Assembly (NCBI GenBank): GCA_037126765.1
Contig: JBBCBC010000050.1
Location: 682,001-746,000 of the forward strand
Direction: 5' to 3'
Origin: Stenogyne calaminthoides
Lineage: Eukaryota; Streptophyta; Magnoliopsida; Lamiales; Lamiaceae
DNA length: 64,000 bases
Shown here: positions 12,040 through 23,376 of the stretch, piece after piece
Layout of the letters: each line of letters starts with the position of its first letter
How positions within the stretch are numbered: the stretch's first letter is position 1
The notes under the pieces: generated by a model
Databases searched by the model: none
Told to the model about the DNA's origin: nothing
Seen by the model: the letters and a program-made list of their open reading frames with translations, nothing else
Program-made: the position numbers and the translations under genes

Positions 12040-12350
12040 GTCACTGTTATTTTATTAAAACTCTCACTGTTATGCTATAAAATTATCACTGCTATTATAT
12101 AAAACTCTCACTCTTTTGCTATAAAACTATCACTGTTATGTTATAAAATTATCACTGTTATTCTATAAAACTCTTACTGTTACGCTATAAAACTATCACT
12201 ATTAAAACTTTCACTGTAATGCTATAAAACTATCATTGTTATTCTATAAAACTCTCACTGTTATGCTATAAAATTATCACTGTTATTTAGAAAAACTCTC
12301 ACTGTTATTCAAAAACACTATCATTATTATTTAAATAAATATTATCATCC
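12040..12350. repeat. Minisatellite, compound unit about 40 bp ('aaaactctcactgttatgct')
   Basis: About seven units alternate 'aaaactctcactgttatgctat' and 'aaaattatcactgttattctat'. The array ends about 30 bp before the CHMP1-like scrap. Confidence 0.85.
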
Positions 12351-12392
12351 TATAGCCCTCCCCAAAATAAAAAAACTCAACGAAAATTCATT

Positions 12393-12590
12393 TTCTCTCT
12401 TACAGGATTTTGAATTCTCTCTCTCAAATCGCCATGGGTAACACGGAGAAGTTGATGCAACAGATCATGGATCTGAAATTCACCTCGAAGAGCCTCTAGA
12501 GTCGGGCTCCATCGTAGAGCCGCCGTCGTTGCGTCGCAAAGCCACCATCGCCGACGCGTCACAAAGTAGTTTCACGGAGCGGTGGGGAGG
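12393..12590 (+). pseudogene. CHMP1/VPS46 (ESCRT-III) 5' fragment
   Basis: The ATG at 12434 opens MGNTEKLMQQIMDLKFTSKSL followed by TAG. This is the N-terminal start of plant CHMP1 (VPS46), an ESCRT-III subunit that works in multivesicular-body sorting. The upstream stretch looks like a leader (ttacaggattttgaattctctctctcaaatcgcc). The glutamine codon expected next has become TAG, and the following GC-rich bases no longer follow the family. About 180 residues are missing. It looks like a transduplicated or retro-copied gene start; the carrier element is not visible. Confidence 0.75.
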
Positions 12591-13041
12591 GAGAGAGGAG
12601 AAGGGAAATGGACGCGAAAGAAAAATGGGCTGAAATGGGCTTAGATACTTTTATCTGACCCATTTTGTATGTAAGAGTCAGATTTGACCCGGATTTATGG
12701 TATGAACCAGATCTACACAAGTTTTTGTCTATTTCAAATTCATTTGCATACTAAATGGTTAATACTCAAATATTTTTTCTCAATAAATTGACGAATTTTC
12801 ATCAACTCATATATTGCCAAGCCCACATATCCACCAAAGATCCAACAAAGAGATGAATAATTGATTAGTTGATAAAAATCAGGCCTTTCTTTTTTCGAGT
12901 CTAACTATCGGGCTAAAAAGATCCTTAGACCTCAGTAACCTGTTTTTTTTTATATAAAATTTATCACAAACACTCGTATATAGTAGGTCTACAGTGAAAT
13001 TTGTTCATAATACGAAATTAATATCATAACATTTATTAATT

Positions 13042-13046
13042 GATAC
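13042..13046. repeat. Target-site duplication GATAC (left)
   Basis: It matches GATAC at 14024-14028, directly flanking the solo LTR. Confidence 0.85.
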
Positions 13047-14023
13047 TGATGTTGAAAAGATGGTTGAGATATGACCTGAATTCAACAGGAGTCCACGTAT
13101 TGAATTCTAAGAGACTTCAAGCTTTGACCATAGAAAAATCTCAAAAGCCACGTAATCACCTAAAATGAACACGCCAGGGGGGGGGGGGTCTCGGCGTGGG
13201 CTCTCCGGCGCTCAAGTCAGTAAATACTCAAATTTAGACGGAAATAATCATTTAAGGACTCGAACTTGGATTATCTTATAAAATATGTGCTTGTGTCTTT
13301 TGTGTTACCTGGATGGGATATTTATATCTCCCCAGCTGACGGTTTTCTTCTCTCGCCCCCATCCCATGTTCTGATTCTGTCTCCGTTATTTGCCCCCTCC
13401 TCTTTCGTGGCTCAATCTTTTCTCTCACCTTCTCCTCTCCTTTTTCACCGGGATCCTTAATCTAGGCCTTTGATTTCAATCTAACGGCTCCCTTAATTTC
13501 AGAACCTCCTGTATCCTGCGCATAACCCCTCTTAAATATCGAAACTGACTCCTTCAACCCACTTCTTAGTCCACGCGGATCGAGACTCTTGGACTGTCGA
13601 TATCTTCACATCTCAATGGTCCAAATTAATCTCACGTTTAACAGATCATGATTCAATAAGCCCTTGGGGGCATCTCTCAAGCCCAGGTCCATATTCTTGG
13701 GGCCGGCCTACCTGGACCTAATCTACTCAGACTTGCCAGTTCAGTTCGGCCCAGCTCCTTACCTCCCCACACTCTAGAGTCCAGACTATCCTCTTGGACC
13801 CGTTTCTTTTACTTATCCCACTCCAGCGGGTCTCGCTTCCCTACATGCCCTTTGACTGCAAGCCCATCTGATCTTATCGATTATCAAGTTCCTGGGTTTC
13901 CCAATCAAGCCCAACCCATTCATTCAGGGGTTTGACTCACGTATCAATTCTTCAATCTCTTTAACTATCGAGAAGACCTTCACGTGTCTCTTTTGTATTG
14001 GGTGACACAAATGTCCCCCATCA
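13047..14023 (+). mobile_element. Solo LTR, Ty3/gypsy-like
   Basis: The 977-bp unit begins TGATG and ends CATCA, giving a 5-bp perfect terminal inversion. It is flanked on both sides by GATAC. Inside are a G-run followed by tctcggcgtgggctctccggcgc, a TATA-like 'gatatttatatctcccc' near 13318, and a C/T-rich downstream half typical of LTR R-U5 regions. No internal coding region or second LTR is attached, so it is the product of LTR-LTR recombination. Class assignment is from general look only. Confidence 0.85.
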
Positions 14024-16783
14024 GATACCACTATACTTATACATTAATATCACAACATTAAATGTTATATGTATTACTTTTGTAAAAGTAATGATATCAA
14101 CTTATAAATATAATCTTATATTATAAAAGGAGAAGTGCACCTCCAAAATGCTGTCAAGTATTTTATCTAACATGCTGGCACATGTCATCTTTCAAATTTT
14201 AAATTTATTTTTTAATTTAACGTTTAATCAATTTTTTAATTTATTATTTATGTTTTTAAAGTTACAAATTTTGCTACTCGCCTCTTCATCTGTTTTCTTT
14301 CACTGTCTCTCTTCTAATTGCAAATTAGACAGGGTGCAGCGCTTGGTGGCGGCCAACGGTGATGAACGCAGAAACAGACTTGGGGCCGCGATCGGTGACG
14401 GTTTTACGGATGCCGGAGGTGTTGAAAGAGAGTGATTTAATGGAGCGTGCGCAGACGGGTTCTATATAAATGGCGTATGCGACGAAGAATCTGGAGCCCC
14501 TTCATCCGCAGAAGATCAAGGTAATATTCTTATTGAAGGAACATCGTTCACCCCATATATGTTGCAATCCTTGATTGATAAATTATAGGAATTTGAGAAA
14601 CAAATGGACAAAGAAAGAAGATTAAATCGGAAAATGCATCTATGGAAGAAGAGGTGTAAAGATTATTTCTGCTACAACATATAAATTGTGTGATGGAATG
14701 GTAGAGATATTCTCCACAAAAAGGTAAGTCTCCTATTCCTCTAAAATCGATTTTGATGGAGAGTAATTAGGATTCAATTAATTATATATTTAAATCAATT
14801 GATTGCAATTGGAGTCTAAATTAGGAAAGAACTACATTACCTTGGGTACAATAGGAGATATTCTGGTGAATTAGCTATTGGTTGCTTTAATTTTCAATTT
14901 ATGCTTAAACTCATAATATGACAATACTGAGATTACTCTCCTATGTTACGCAAATAGAAGAGTACACTCTCTTAACTACAAATAAAAGCTCAGATCAAGA
15001 TGAAAATTGTTCCAAAAAAAAAATCATGTAGAAAAAGAAATTTTGTTTGGATAAAAGGAATTGATGGTGTTCTGTTTCCTCCGAAGGAAAGGAAAGATGC
15101 TCTGAAAGCTGGCCTGGCTACGATTGTTCCAAAATTAATAAGAGGTATTTCTTATTAGCTAATTATTATCTAAATATTTATTCACATATTTTTCTATTAG
15201 GGGTATTTGGATTTATGATTTAGAGATGAAATTCGATGGAAGTGTTAGTTTTGATTAGTTGAATGGACGCGGCGGATGCGACAGATTGCCGCCACTGTGC
15301 GCTCCCAAACATGATGGAAGGTTTCAAGTGTTAGATAGAGGCAAATTTTTGGTTGGGTTTCTGGTTTCTTAATTGGAAATCTCATGTTTTGTTTTTTGAC
15401 ATTTATGAAGTAGGGGTCATGACAGGATGAGAACAACATATTACTAAAACAAGTGAATATATATTTTGAAATTACAATATTTCATTTATATAATTATAGT
15501 GAAGAAATTTAAATATTTTCTGAAAATTGATGTGATTCTTGAATGTTTATATCATACCAAAAGAACAGCTAAAAGAAAAGGAGAAGAAGTACGATATTGA
15601 ACAAGATAATTAGGCTCATAACGCATCTAACTCCAGACTTCCTAAATTTTGAGTTGTTTTCTTACATTATTTAGACACTCAAATGTACATTATTTACCAA
15701 CTTTTTGTGTAGGTACCTTGGCATTCTGCAAGAGGCTCCTTTGTTGGTCATTGAAAGCAAATAATGATATTGTTGTTCTGGTCACCACAGGTCAGTTAAG
15801 AATGTCCTTAATTTTGTGTTGTGTGCTTCCTTTATTTTATTGAAATTTGACTAGAGTTTTAGTTTGAATTATGCGCATGACCTCTTTGAAGTTTTTTTTT
15901 AAAAGAAATTCCATATTAGTATTGGTATACCACTGTTCTTTGTAAAACAAAAATCTGTTTGGGTCTAATTTTATGTGATTGGTGAATAATGATATTAGAT
16001 CAAGTTGAACTTTATGTGTTTATACATGAAATTTTATCACTATTCTTTTTCCAGTTTCCAAATTCATCTGAAGTTGTTTACTAATGTTGACCATGTTGAA
16101 TTGTTTCTTCATGTTTTCATGTTAAATACACATCAAGTATTTGTGGATATTGGGCTTGGATTTCATGTGGAGTTTACTTTGTGTTCCTTCTGTTTTAGTA
16201 AAACCACCAATTACCTCTTCACGTAGAAGATGAGCTCTAGGTATCTAATCTACCAAATGATAAATGTTCATCATAACTAAGTAATGAAATTTAATGTTTA
16301 GAAAGTGTTTGTGTAGTGTTGCATAATTGTTTTTTTTTTAAGAATACTTACTCATTGGCCTGTAGTTGTTATTTATTACAAGGTCATTGATCGTTATATC
16401 GGGGATAAAATTAGAGTTTAGATGTTTGCATGTATTGGTATTGAATCTTCTACGGGGGATTAAAAGTATGAGATTGACAAATGGAAAGTGCTTTGGTGCT
16501 TTCTTTCTTTTTAAATCTTTCGTACCCCAGAATTACTCTCTTACTTTCTATAGTAATTCTTTTTACAGCTATGGTTCGTGATGTAAATTTTTTATGAATG
16601 ACTTGGACGACTCTCAAATTGCAAAGAAAGAAATAATGATTGCTGAACCGAAAAGGTATCCAACTCTATTATCTATTCTCTCCCATTTTCTTTGTACTTC
16701 TTCAGATTTTGACTTGATAATTTATCTGTAATTCATCAGTTCTAGGACCATGAATTGATTATGGAAGGCTTTTATAAGAGTAG
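14024..16783 (+). other. Exon-like scraps of an unrecognised, decayed gene
   Basis: Short open segments end at plausible donors. They include ATG at 14472 (MAYATKNLEPLHPQKIK, then gtaat), a segment near 14600-14725 (ATTYKLCDGMVEIFSTKR, then gtaag), one near 15050-15135 (GIDGVLFPPKERKDALKAGL, IVPKLIRG), and one near 15710-15770 (YLGILQEAPLLVIESK). Nothing joins them in one frame, and I could not name the family. A TATA-like ctatataaat lies just before 14472. They may be remains of a host gene broken by the insertions to the right, or independent junk. Confidence 0.35.
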
Positions 16784-16792
16784 TTTAAATAA
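16784..16792. repeat. 9-bp target-site duplication TTTAAATAA (left copy)
   Basis: The matching copy is at 24103-24111. A 9-bp duplication is the hallmark of Mutator-like elements. Confidence 0.65.
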
Positions 16793-17079
16793 GGGGGAGT
16801 GACTCTCCACTACAAAGTCACTAACAAAAGAACTCTAAGGTACATAACAAAAAAAAAAAAGTGACTCTAAGGTACAAAAAAATGGTCAAAAAGTCTAAGT
16901 TGCCCTTCTGCCCAGTTTTCTGCACTTCTGACACGTTTCTGCACTTCTTACTCATTTTAACTTTTTGTATTTTAAAATTTTAAAAGTCCAAATTTTTTAA
17001 TTTACTGAATTAATTAAATTATTAATTAATACAAAATTTTGAATTTCAACACCATAATAATTTTAGTGATTTAGTAATT

Positions 17080-17545
17080 TTAAATTTATGCACTTTTCGA
17101 TCAATTTTATGGTGCATTTTTAAAAAAAATTGTATTTTGGATCAATTTTAAAAAAATTGTATTTTGAAGTCCAAAAAATATGCAATTTTCAGAAAATAAT
17201 TTTTTTAAATTTATACACTTCTGGGCTAATTTGGAAGTACATTTTTTTGTATTTTATGTCTTCAGGCAATTTTCGAGTCGTTTTTTAAATTTATGCACTT
17301 GTGAGCTAATTTTGGAGTGCATTTTCTTGTATTTTGGGTTTTTCTAGGCAATTTTTGGAGTGCATTTTTTTTCAATTTTTAGAGTGCATTTTTTTTAAAT
17401 TTATGCACTTGTGAGCCAATTTTGGAATGCATTTTTTATGTATTTTGTGTCTTAGATGATTTTTTGGAGTCGTTTTTTTTAAATTTATACACTTACGGGC
17501 GATTTTGAAGTGCATTTTCTTTTAAAATTGTATTTTCTCTATAAA
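17080..17545. repeat. Degenerate repeats ('aaatttatgcacttgtgagc' unit, about 60 bp)
   Basis: At least five units run aaatttatgcactt..gag.caattttggagtgcattttt. They form a sub-terminal array of the MULE that begins at 16793. A second array of 'caatctgcaaaattac' units follows at 17620-17870. Confidence 0.75.
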
Positions 17546-18217
17546 AAATTGTATTTTCCCTATAAAAAAATTGTACATCCCCAAATTTTAGAGAAATTCT
17601 ACTTTCCCTATAAAAAAATTAAAAATCTGCAAATCTGCAAAATTACTGCAGAAACAACACCAATCTGCAAATTTTTACATCCTAAAATACTGCAGAAACA
17701 AAAACAACACCAATCTACAAACAATAACAACACTAATCTGCAAAATTACACAAAAATCAGCAGAAACCCTAACAAAAAATACACAAAATACCCCTTAATT
17801 TGCAAAAAAAATCCTAATAAAACAACACCAATCTGCAAAAATTACACAAAATCTGCAGAAACCCTAATAAAAATTGTAAATGAACAACAAAGCAATAACA
17901 TGGGTCTTCTTCATCATTAATTGATTGCCTGAAGAAAAATACAAAAATGAATCAGAATAGAATGAAAAAAGAATTTAGATCAGTAAAGTGTATTGGTGAA
18001 GAGGAAAATACCTCACTCATCCACCATGCCTTCCATGCTCCAAACCCTAATTACAAAATTTGCATAAAATCGCCGCCACCACTCTCTGGCGCATCACCCC
18101 CTACCGCCGTCAAAGAACCCACCACCCCACCCACCCCTTGCATTTGCCGCGTACGGATCTATAAAAAACCACCATAATCGCCACCGCCCTGAAACCCTAA
18201 ACACCAAACGCCACCAT

Positions 18218-18804
18218 TGTTATATACTGGAATTTTTGTGTGATTTTTCATGTAATATTTAGGTATTTTCTGGATGTAAATAAGCAAGAACAGAGATAGC
18301 TTGAAGAATAAGAAATGGGAGAAAAGAGAGAGAAATTAAGAGAGAGATGAGGGTTAATTTTCTGCATACTCATTCCATCTGCCAAGCCAGTATTTGTAAC
18401 AAACTCATGGGACCACATGTGGAATATTCCTTAAACTAAATGCTGAATGTAAATAGATATAGATATTGGGCCTTCAGATAAGTAGCCCAATACTTAGGAA
18501 TTAATTATTTGTTTTCCGGCCGTAGCCCAATGGAACTGTGATAGGATTAATAGGCTGAAAGGTCCACGCGTCCGCTTCTCAACCTTTCGGCCGAGCCTGT
18601 TTGATAGGAAACGGGCGATTGGATTAATAGCCGAAACCTCGCGCGTCCCCTTCTCTTCCTTCATTTGTACTTACTTCGAACCACAACAACCTTCGGACTT
18701 CGCTTTGTCTTGAAAACCCTAGCATCACCGCTTCCATCATTCTCTCCACCCGACTCGACCTCGGCCCATCGTGAAATCAACTTCTTGATCTCGGATTCTC
18801 CGTG
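18218..18804 (-). mobile_element. 3' LTR of the Ty3/gypsy element
   Basis: It is a direct repeat of 22801-23376. Both start TGTTATAT and share long phrases such as gaatttttgtgtgatttttc. The inner boundary is estimated. The open frame of the pol C-terminus seems to run on into this LTR (GDKDLRSRGIIHGESEIKK, read on the minus strand from about 18836). The two LTRs differ by many small indels. Confidence 0.8.
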
Positions 18805-19208
18805 AATAATACCGCGAGATCGAAGATCCTTGTCCCCCAGATGATGGTCGTAGATTTTTTTTCAGATGGCGGTGTCTTCCCAGTAGTTAAATCGATCTTG
18901 AGACCCTCGTGTGATGCCGTCGATTAATCTCTCTTAAAAGCCTCATGCAAGGTAACCCGTTAATTCGAGCTCGCGGCTTGAGGGTAGATAATGAAAAAAA
19001 GCAGCCCATCCCACATCTGGAAGCCTTTGCGAAGGTATATATTGCTTCCCAATCTGCTTTTTCGGTGAAGATACATGAAAAAGCGGATGGATCTTAGATC
19101 TGGTGGAAGATCTAGTTGGTAGGCCACAGATCCGACCCTCTTGAGAAATCGTGTAGGGGCGAAATATTTTGATGAGAGCTTTAAGTTCTTCGAGAGGTGG
19201 TGAATTGC

Positions 19209-19439
19209 TTAGGAAGGGTTGAAGCTTGAAAACACTCGATCGCCCAATTTCGAACTCCCTCTCTGTCTATGTTTATCTGCATAAAATTTCATACGGTTTT
19301 GAGCTTTGAGTAAATTTTCCCGACCTATTCGATTATCTGTTGCGTCTTGAGTAAGTAAGTCTGAACTTCTTCCTTTGTTGGAGTCGAGATAGGGCCCGTG
19401 AATAGGTGTGTAGGGAAGCATAGCCATCTGAGGCTTCAA
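19209..19439 (-). pseudogene. Integrase C-terminal region (GPY/F-like)
   Basis: The stretch LLKAQNRMKFYADKHR followed by KLGDRVF is the usual sequence of plant gypsy integrase C-termini just before the GPY/F module. It is out of frame with the integrase core at 19507-20301. Confidence 0.75.
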
Positions 19440-19506
19440 ATGGTGTCATCTGTAAAAATAGAATGGAAGTTGGTATTGTACCAAAATTACGCTAATGGTA
19501 ACCACC

Positions 19507-20301
19507 TTAACCATTGTTTAGGATTATCAAACACCATACGCACCTTAGATATTGTTCCAAGCAACGATTCACCCTCTGCATACATCCATCAAATTGAGGG
19601 TGATAAGAGGAACTCATATGTAACTGAATTCCTAATAGCTTGAAGAGTTCTTTCCAGAAAGAACTTGTGAACACCCTGTCTCTGTCACTTACAATGCTCA
19701 CTGGAAGACCATGGAGCTTGTAGACAATATCTAAGAAAGATTTGGCAATGGATTTGGCAGTGTAGGGGTGTGAAAGGGCTATGAAATGTGAATACTTAGT
19801 AAACCTATCCACCACTACCCAAATAACATCTTTTCCCCAAGATTTAGGTAGGCCTTGAAATCCATAGAAATATGAGACCAGGGCTTGCCTAGAATGTGTG
19901 AGGTTGTAACAACCCAGTACAAGCTTTGAATCGGATTTATTCCTTGCACACACATCACACTGTTTAACCCACAATAAAATATCCTCCTTCATATTTGGCC
20001 AATAGAAAAACCTCTTAACCCTCTGATAAGTTCTAGTAATCCCAGAGTGTCCTCCATATGGAGTCTCATGGATTTCAGAAAAAATTAATTTCCTCAACCC
20101 ATGACTAACTCCAATAACCAACCTCTTTTTATACATTAAAACCCCAGCAACAAGTTGAAAGATAGGGTGTATTGTTGAATCAACTTCTTTAGCCTTGAGG
20201 ATACCCTCCACAAACTCATCACCCTCATAGCTAATTAAGACTTGATCTATCCACTTAGGAGTTATAGTGGATATATCATTGCATTGGCTGTCTGGTATCA
20301 T
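19507..20301 (-). pseudogene. Ty3/gypsy integrase core
   Basis: 265 codons are open. The H-H-C-C zinc-binding module is present (HETPYGGH ... CDVCARNKS). The core is recognisable from WVVVDRFTKYSHFIALSHPY and SIVSDRDRVFTSSFWKELF to YHPQFDG. Two of the three catalytic acidic residues look lost. The position that is D in the family's MDFI motif lies in SYFYGFQGLPKS without the D, and the E expected shortly after YHPQxDG reads Q. The middle D (SDRD) is kept. The integrase would be inactive. Confidence 0.88.
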
Positions 20302-20321
20302 TCTTCTTGAAAGTGCATCTG

Positions 20322-20546
20322 CTACTGTATATCATATTCAAGACCCAATAGCTTAGTAATCCACTTCTGTTGTAGTGGAGTTACTACCTTTTGGTCTAAG
20401 AGATCTTCAATATTTCTTTGAAATGGATCTTGATAGTAAACTTCGCCCATAGAGATAATGCTTCCCTTACGGATAGCCATTAAAACAACCAAAACTCCCT
20501 CATAGATAGAAAGAGATTGATTCCTAGGGCACAAAGCTTTACTCAT
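20322..20546 (-). pseudogene. Ty3/gypsy RNase H fragment
   Basis: SKALCPRNQSLSIYEGVLVV followed by DLLDQKVVTPLQQKWITKLL matches the plant gypsy RNase H region. It lies directly upstream (minus sense) of the integrase, as expected. It is partial and frame-broken at both ends. Confidence 0.85.
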
Positions 20547-21014
20547 ATATCTTTAAAAGGTTTTCCTTTCAGCATTAAGAACACTCAATTCCTTCCCACT
20601 TGCATCGGTCTCCACAACAAACTTTTTAGTGAAATCGGTGTAATGACAACGGGGAATTTGTTCGCATATTTATTTTCAATTCTGAAACTTCATCGAACGA
20701 GTTCCACCTAAACCCATCCTTCTTGAGTAAAGTTGTAAGTGGCTTACTCGGGGAACCATAGCCTTGCACAAACTTCGCAGAATAACTTTGTCAAACCGAA
20801 ACCCTTTTGTTGCTTGACATTTTGTGGTTTAGGCCAACTTGTCATACATTCAATCTTCTTGGGGTCGATAGCCACCGTCGGTGAGAGATGATATGCCCCG
20901 ATAATCCTGTAGATTGACCAAATTGACATTTGCTCCCCCAGCAAATAATTGATTGGTCCTTAGTAGTTGTAAAAAACAATCCTTAGATGTTTCACATGTT
21001 GCTCCATAAGTCCT

Positions 21015-21375
21015 TTATATACGAAATGTCATCAAAGAAGACTAGCACAAATTTCCTCAAATAATCAACGAACAACCCGATTCATTAAGGATTGGAAAGT
21101 TCTTTGGTGCATTCTGAGCCCAAAAGGCATAACTAGAACTCATAATGCCCATTATGAGTTCTAAATGTTGTTAGGTATCTGTGCTCTTTAGTCATTAAGA
21201 TTTGGAAATAACCAGATCTTAAGTCTATCGTGGAAAAAACTTTTGAACCATGCAACTCATTCAATAGTTCATCAATGATGGGAATTGTGTAATTGTGTTT
21301 AATAGTCAGGTCATTGAGATACCTGTAATCCACACATAGTCTCCAAGTCCCATCCTTCTTTTTCACCAGAATCAC
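21015..21375 (-). pseudogene. Ty3/gypsy reverse transcriptase
   Basis: ILVKKKDGTWRLCVDYRYLN and IDELLNELHGSKVFSTIDLR are the diagnostic fingers and palm motifs. The catalytic FFDD box follows (VLVFFDDI, about 21020-21050) after a frame break. The first palm aspartate is kept in TIDLRSGYFQI. The RT N-terminus (LPPERGVEHQILLKPG) lies in the previous frame at 21420-21570. Confidence 0.9.
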
Positions 21376-21419
21376 AGGAGAAGCAAATGGACTCTTCTTG
21401 TCTTTGGATAACCCCGAAC

Positions 21420-22532
21420 TTAGGAGATCCTTCCATCTTTCTCAATCTCTTCCTTGTGTGTGTGTGAAGTCCTATAGGGGTATTGTTGCTTTGGGGAACT
21501 TCCAGGTTTGAGAAGAATCTGATGTTCTACCCCCCTCTCTGGTGGTAGGCATACATGTTCAAATATATCTTTGTAGGATAACAGTAACTCTTCCAATTCT
21601 GTAGAATTACCCAACTGATTGAGATAACTTGCAGAAATGATGAATAGTTCCTCAATCTCAGCCATAATCATATAGGAAATTTTTTGTTTACACTTGTGAC
21701 CATAGACAAATGGTTCATCACAATTGTAACAAAGTCCTTTTTCTCTCCTAGCAGCCATTTTAGAGGATGTAATAATCTTGAAGGGTGCTTTAGAATTTTG
21801 ATTGACAGCCTTAACACCATTACCAACAGCTGATTCCCCTTTCTTCCACTGTGAGAAATTAGAGTTAGGGTTAGGGTTAGGGTTAGGATTAGAGTTAGAA
21901 ACCCTGGAGTAGGGCTTAAGTTTCTTTGTTAGAGCAATAGTAGCTTTGATCTGTTTCTCAGCTGGATTTGATTGCATCTTTGCAATATAGCCGGTTCAAA
22001 CATGGACCACGAGGACACTGAGTTCCTCATTGAGCCCTCAATGAAGCTAGCCACAAAATATTTTTTCGTAAAAAATATCCCCAAATGATTAGTAACATAC
22101 ATCTTTTCAACTCCTCAAAGTTATCCACATAATCCTCAAAGTTTCCCAAGCTTTGTTTGAGTTTGTTAAACTCATTGATAACGAAAGAATCCTTGATCTC
22201 TTCAAATCTTGTAGATAAGATATCCACAAAAGCATTCCCAAGTGAGATCAATGTTTCTTTGATTAAAATTTTGTACCCATAAAAGCGACTTTTTCCTCAA
22301 AATGAATTGAAGCTAGTGTAATTTTACATTGATTCATCATATTTGGCATAAGTTTAAAATAACCATTGCACCTAAAGTATCCGGGATCTGGGTTTAGATC
22401 CATCAAATTTATGAAACTCAATTTTAGGTCTTGGGCTATGAAAATTAGTACCATCGTTGAGGAATTTTTGTCTTGGTGTCTCTTGATATTGTTGTAGAAG
22501 CTGGACGGAAAGATCCGATTAGAGCTGCCCAA
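21420..22532 (-). pseudogene. Gag with CCHC zinc knuckle, joined directly to the RT start
   Basis: The Gag core is seen in broken frames: KITLASIHFEEKV near 22320 and EFNKLKQSLGNFEDYVDNFE near 22140. A basic linker with Asn-Pro repeats follows, then the knuckle CYNCDEPFVYGHKC, and about 25 residues later the start of the RT region (LLLSYKDIFEHVCLPPERG). In intact relatives a protease with a DSG motif stands between these. Here it is deleted. Confidence 0.82.
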
Positions 22533-22783
22533 GAATAGACTCCCCGGTGCTTGCCCCTTTCTCTATCCATGTTGCTTTCATTTGCGGTTGCAACATTACC
22601 ATAATTTTAGCAAAGTTATCAAGCTTGTCCTCCATTTTAGTAGATAACTCTTTCATGCCATCTGCTAACTTTTCTCTCTTTGCCTCCTTTCTTTTAAGGT
22701 TTGACTGAAATAATTTTTCTAACCTGTTTTTGTGACTCTTGCAGATCTTTGAAGCGGGTTCGCCCGGCCATATGTCGAAATCA

Positions 22784-22800
22784 AAGGCTCGATTACCAAA
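22784..22800 (-). other. Primer-binding site, tRNA-iMet-like
   Basis: Directly inside the 5' LTR, the minus strand reads tttggtaatcgagcc. This resembles the iMet primer site TGGTATCAGAGC with small shifts, as in many plant LTR elements. Confidence 0.5.
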
Positions 22801-23376
22801 TGTTATATCTTTGGAATTTTTGTGTGATTTTTCATGTAATATTTAGGTATTTTACGGATGTAAATAAGCAAAACGGAATATAAGCTTGAAGAATAAGAAA
22901 TGGGAGAAAAGTGAGAGAAATTAAGAGAGATGAGGTTAATTTTATGCATACTTTCATTCCATCTGCAAGCCGTATTTGTTATAAAACATGGGACCCAGCA
23001 TGTGGAATATTAAGCTTAAACTAAATCTTTGAATGTAAATAGATATAGATATTGGGCCTTGATAATAAATGTCTTTAAAGGAATTAATTATTTGTTTCGG
23101 CCGGTGCGCCCGATGAAATTAGCGATAGGATTAATAATTTGAAAGGTCACGTCCCTTCTCTTCTTCCAGCCGAGCACGCCCATGGAAACGGGGCCCCGAT
23201 TGGATTTATGTGAAAACCTCACGCTTTCTCTTCTCTTCTTCATTTGTATCTTTTTTCGACACAACAACTCGGACTTCGCTGTCTTGAAAACCCTGGCATC
23301 GCGGTTTCCATCTTTCTCTCCACCCAGGCTCGACCTCCTTCCCCATCAAAATCAACTTTGATCTCGTTCTCGTGTG
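22801..23376 (-). mobile_element. 5' LTR of the Ty3/gypsy element
   Basis: Direct repeat partner of 18218-18804, starting TGTTATATCTTTGG. It contains agatatagatattgggcc and ggattaata phrases shared with the other LTR. Its outer end is set by the ACCAT duplication. Confidence 0.8.

Larger units (their letters stand above)
18218..23376 (-). mobile_element. Ty3/gypsy (chromovirus-like) retrotransposon, decayed, protease missing
   Basis: About 5.2 kb, minus orientation, with direct LTRs at both ends and ACCAT on both outer flanks (18213-18217 and 23377-23381). Order from the right: 5' LTR, primer-binding site, gag, CCHC knuckle, RT, RNase H, integrase, 3' LTR, which is the Ty3/gypsy order. Frames are broken in many places. 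Between the zinc knuckle and the RT start only about 25 residues remain, so the aspartic protease is absent. The element is inserted inside the MULE 16793-24102 and is therefore younger than it. Confidence 0.85.

Noticed and set aside
17510..17920. 136-codon plus-strand frame rich in Lys, Asn and Ile
   Set aside because: It is a translation of the ctgcaaaattac and ccctataaaaaa repeats of the MULE sub-terminal array.
21860..21895. TTAGGG repeats that look telomere-like
   Set aside because: They are the antisense of an Asn-Pro codon repeat in the gag linker of the gypsy element. Plant telomeres use TTTAGGG, and there are only about four units.
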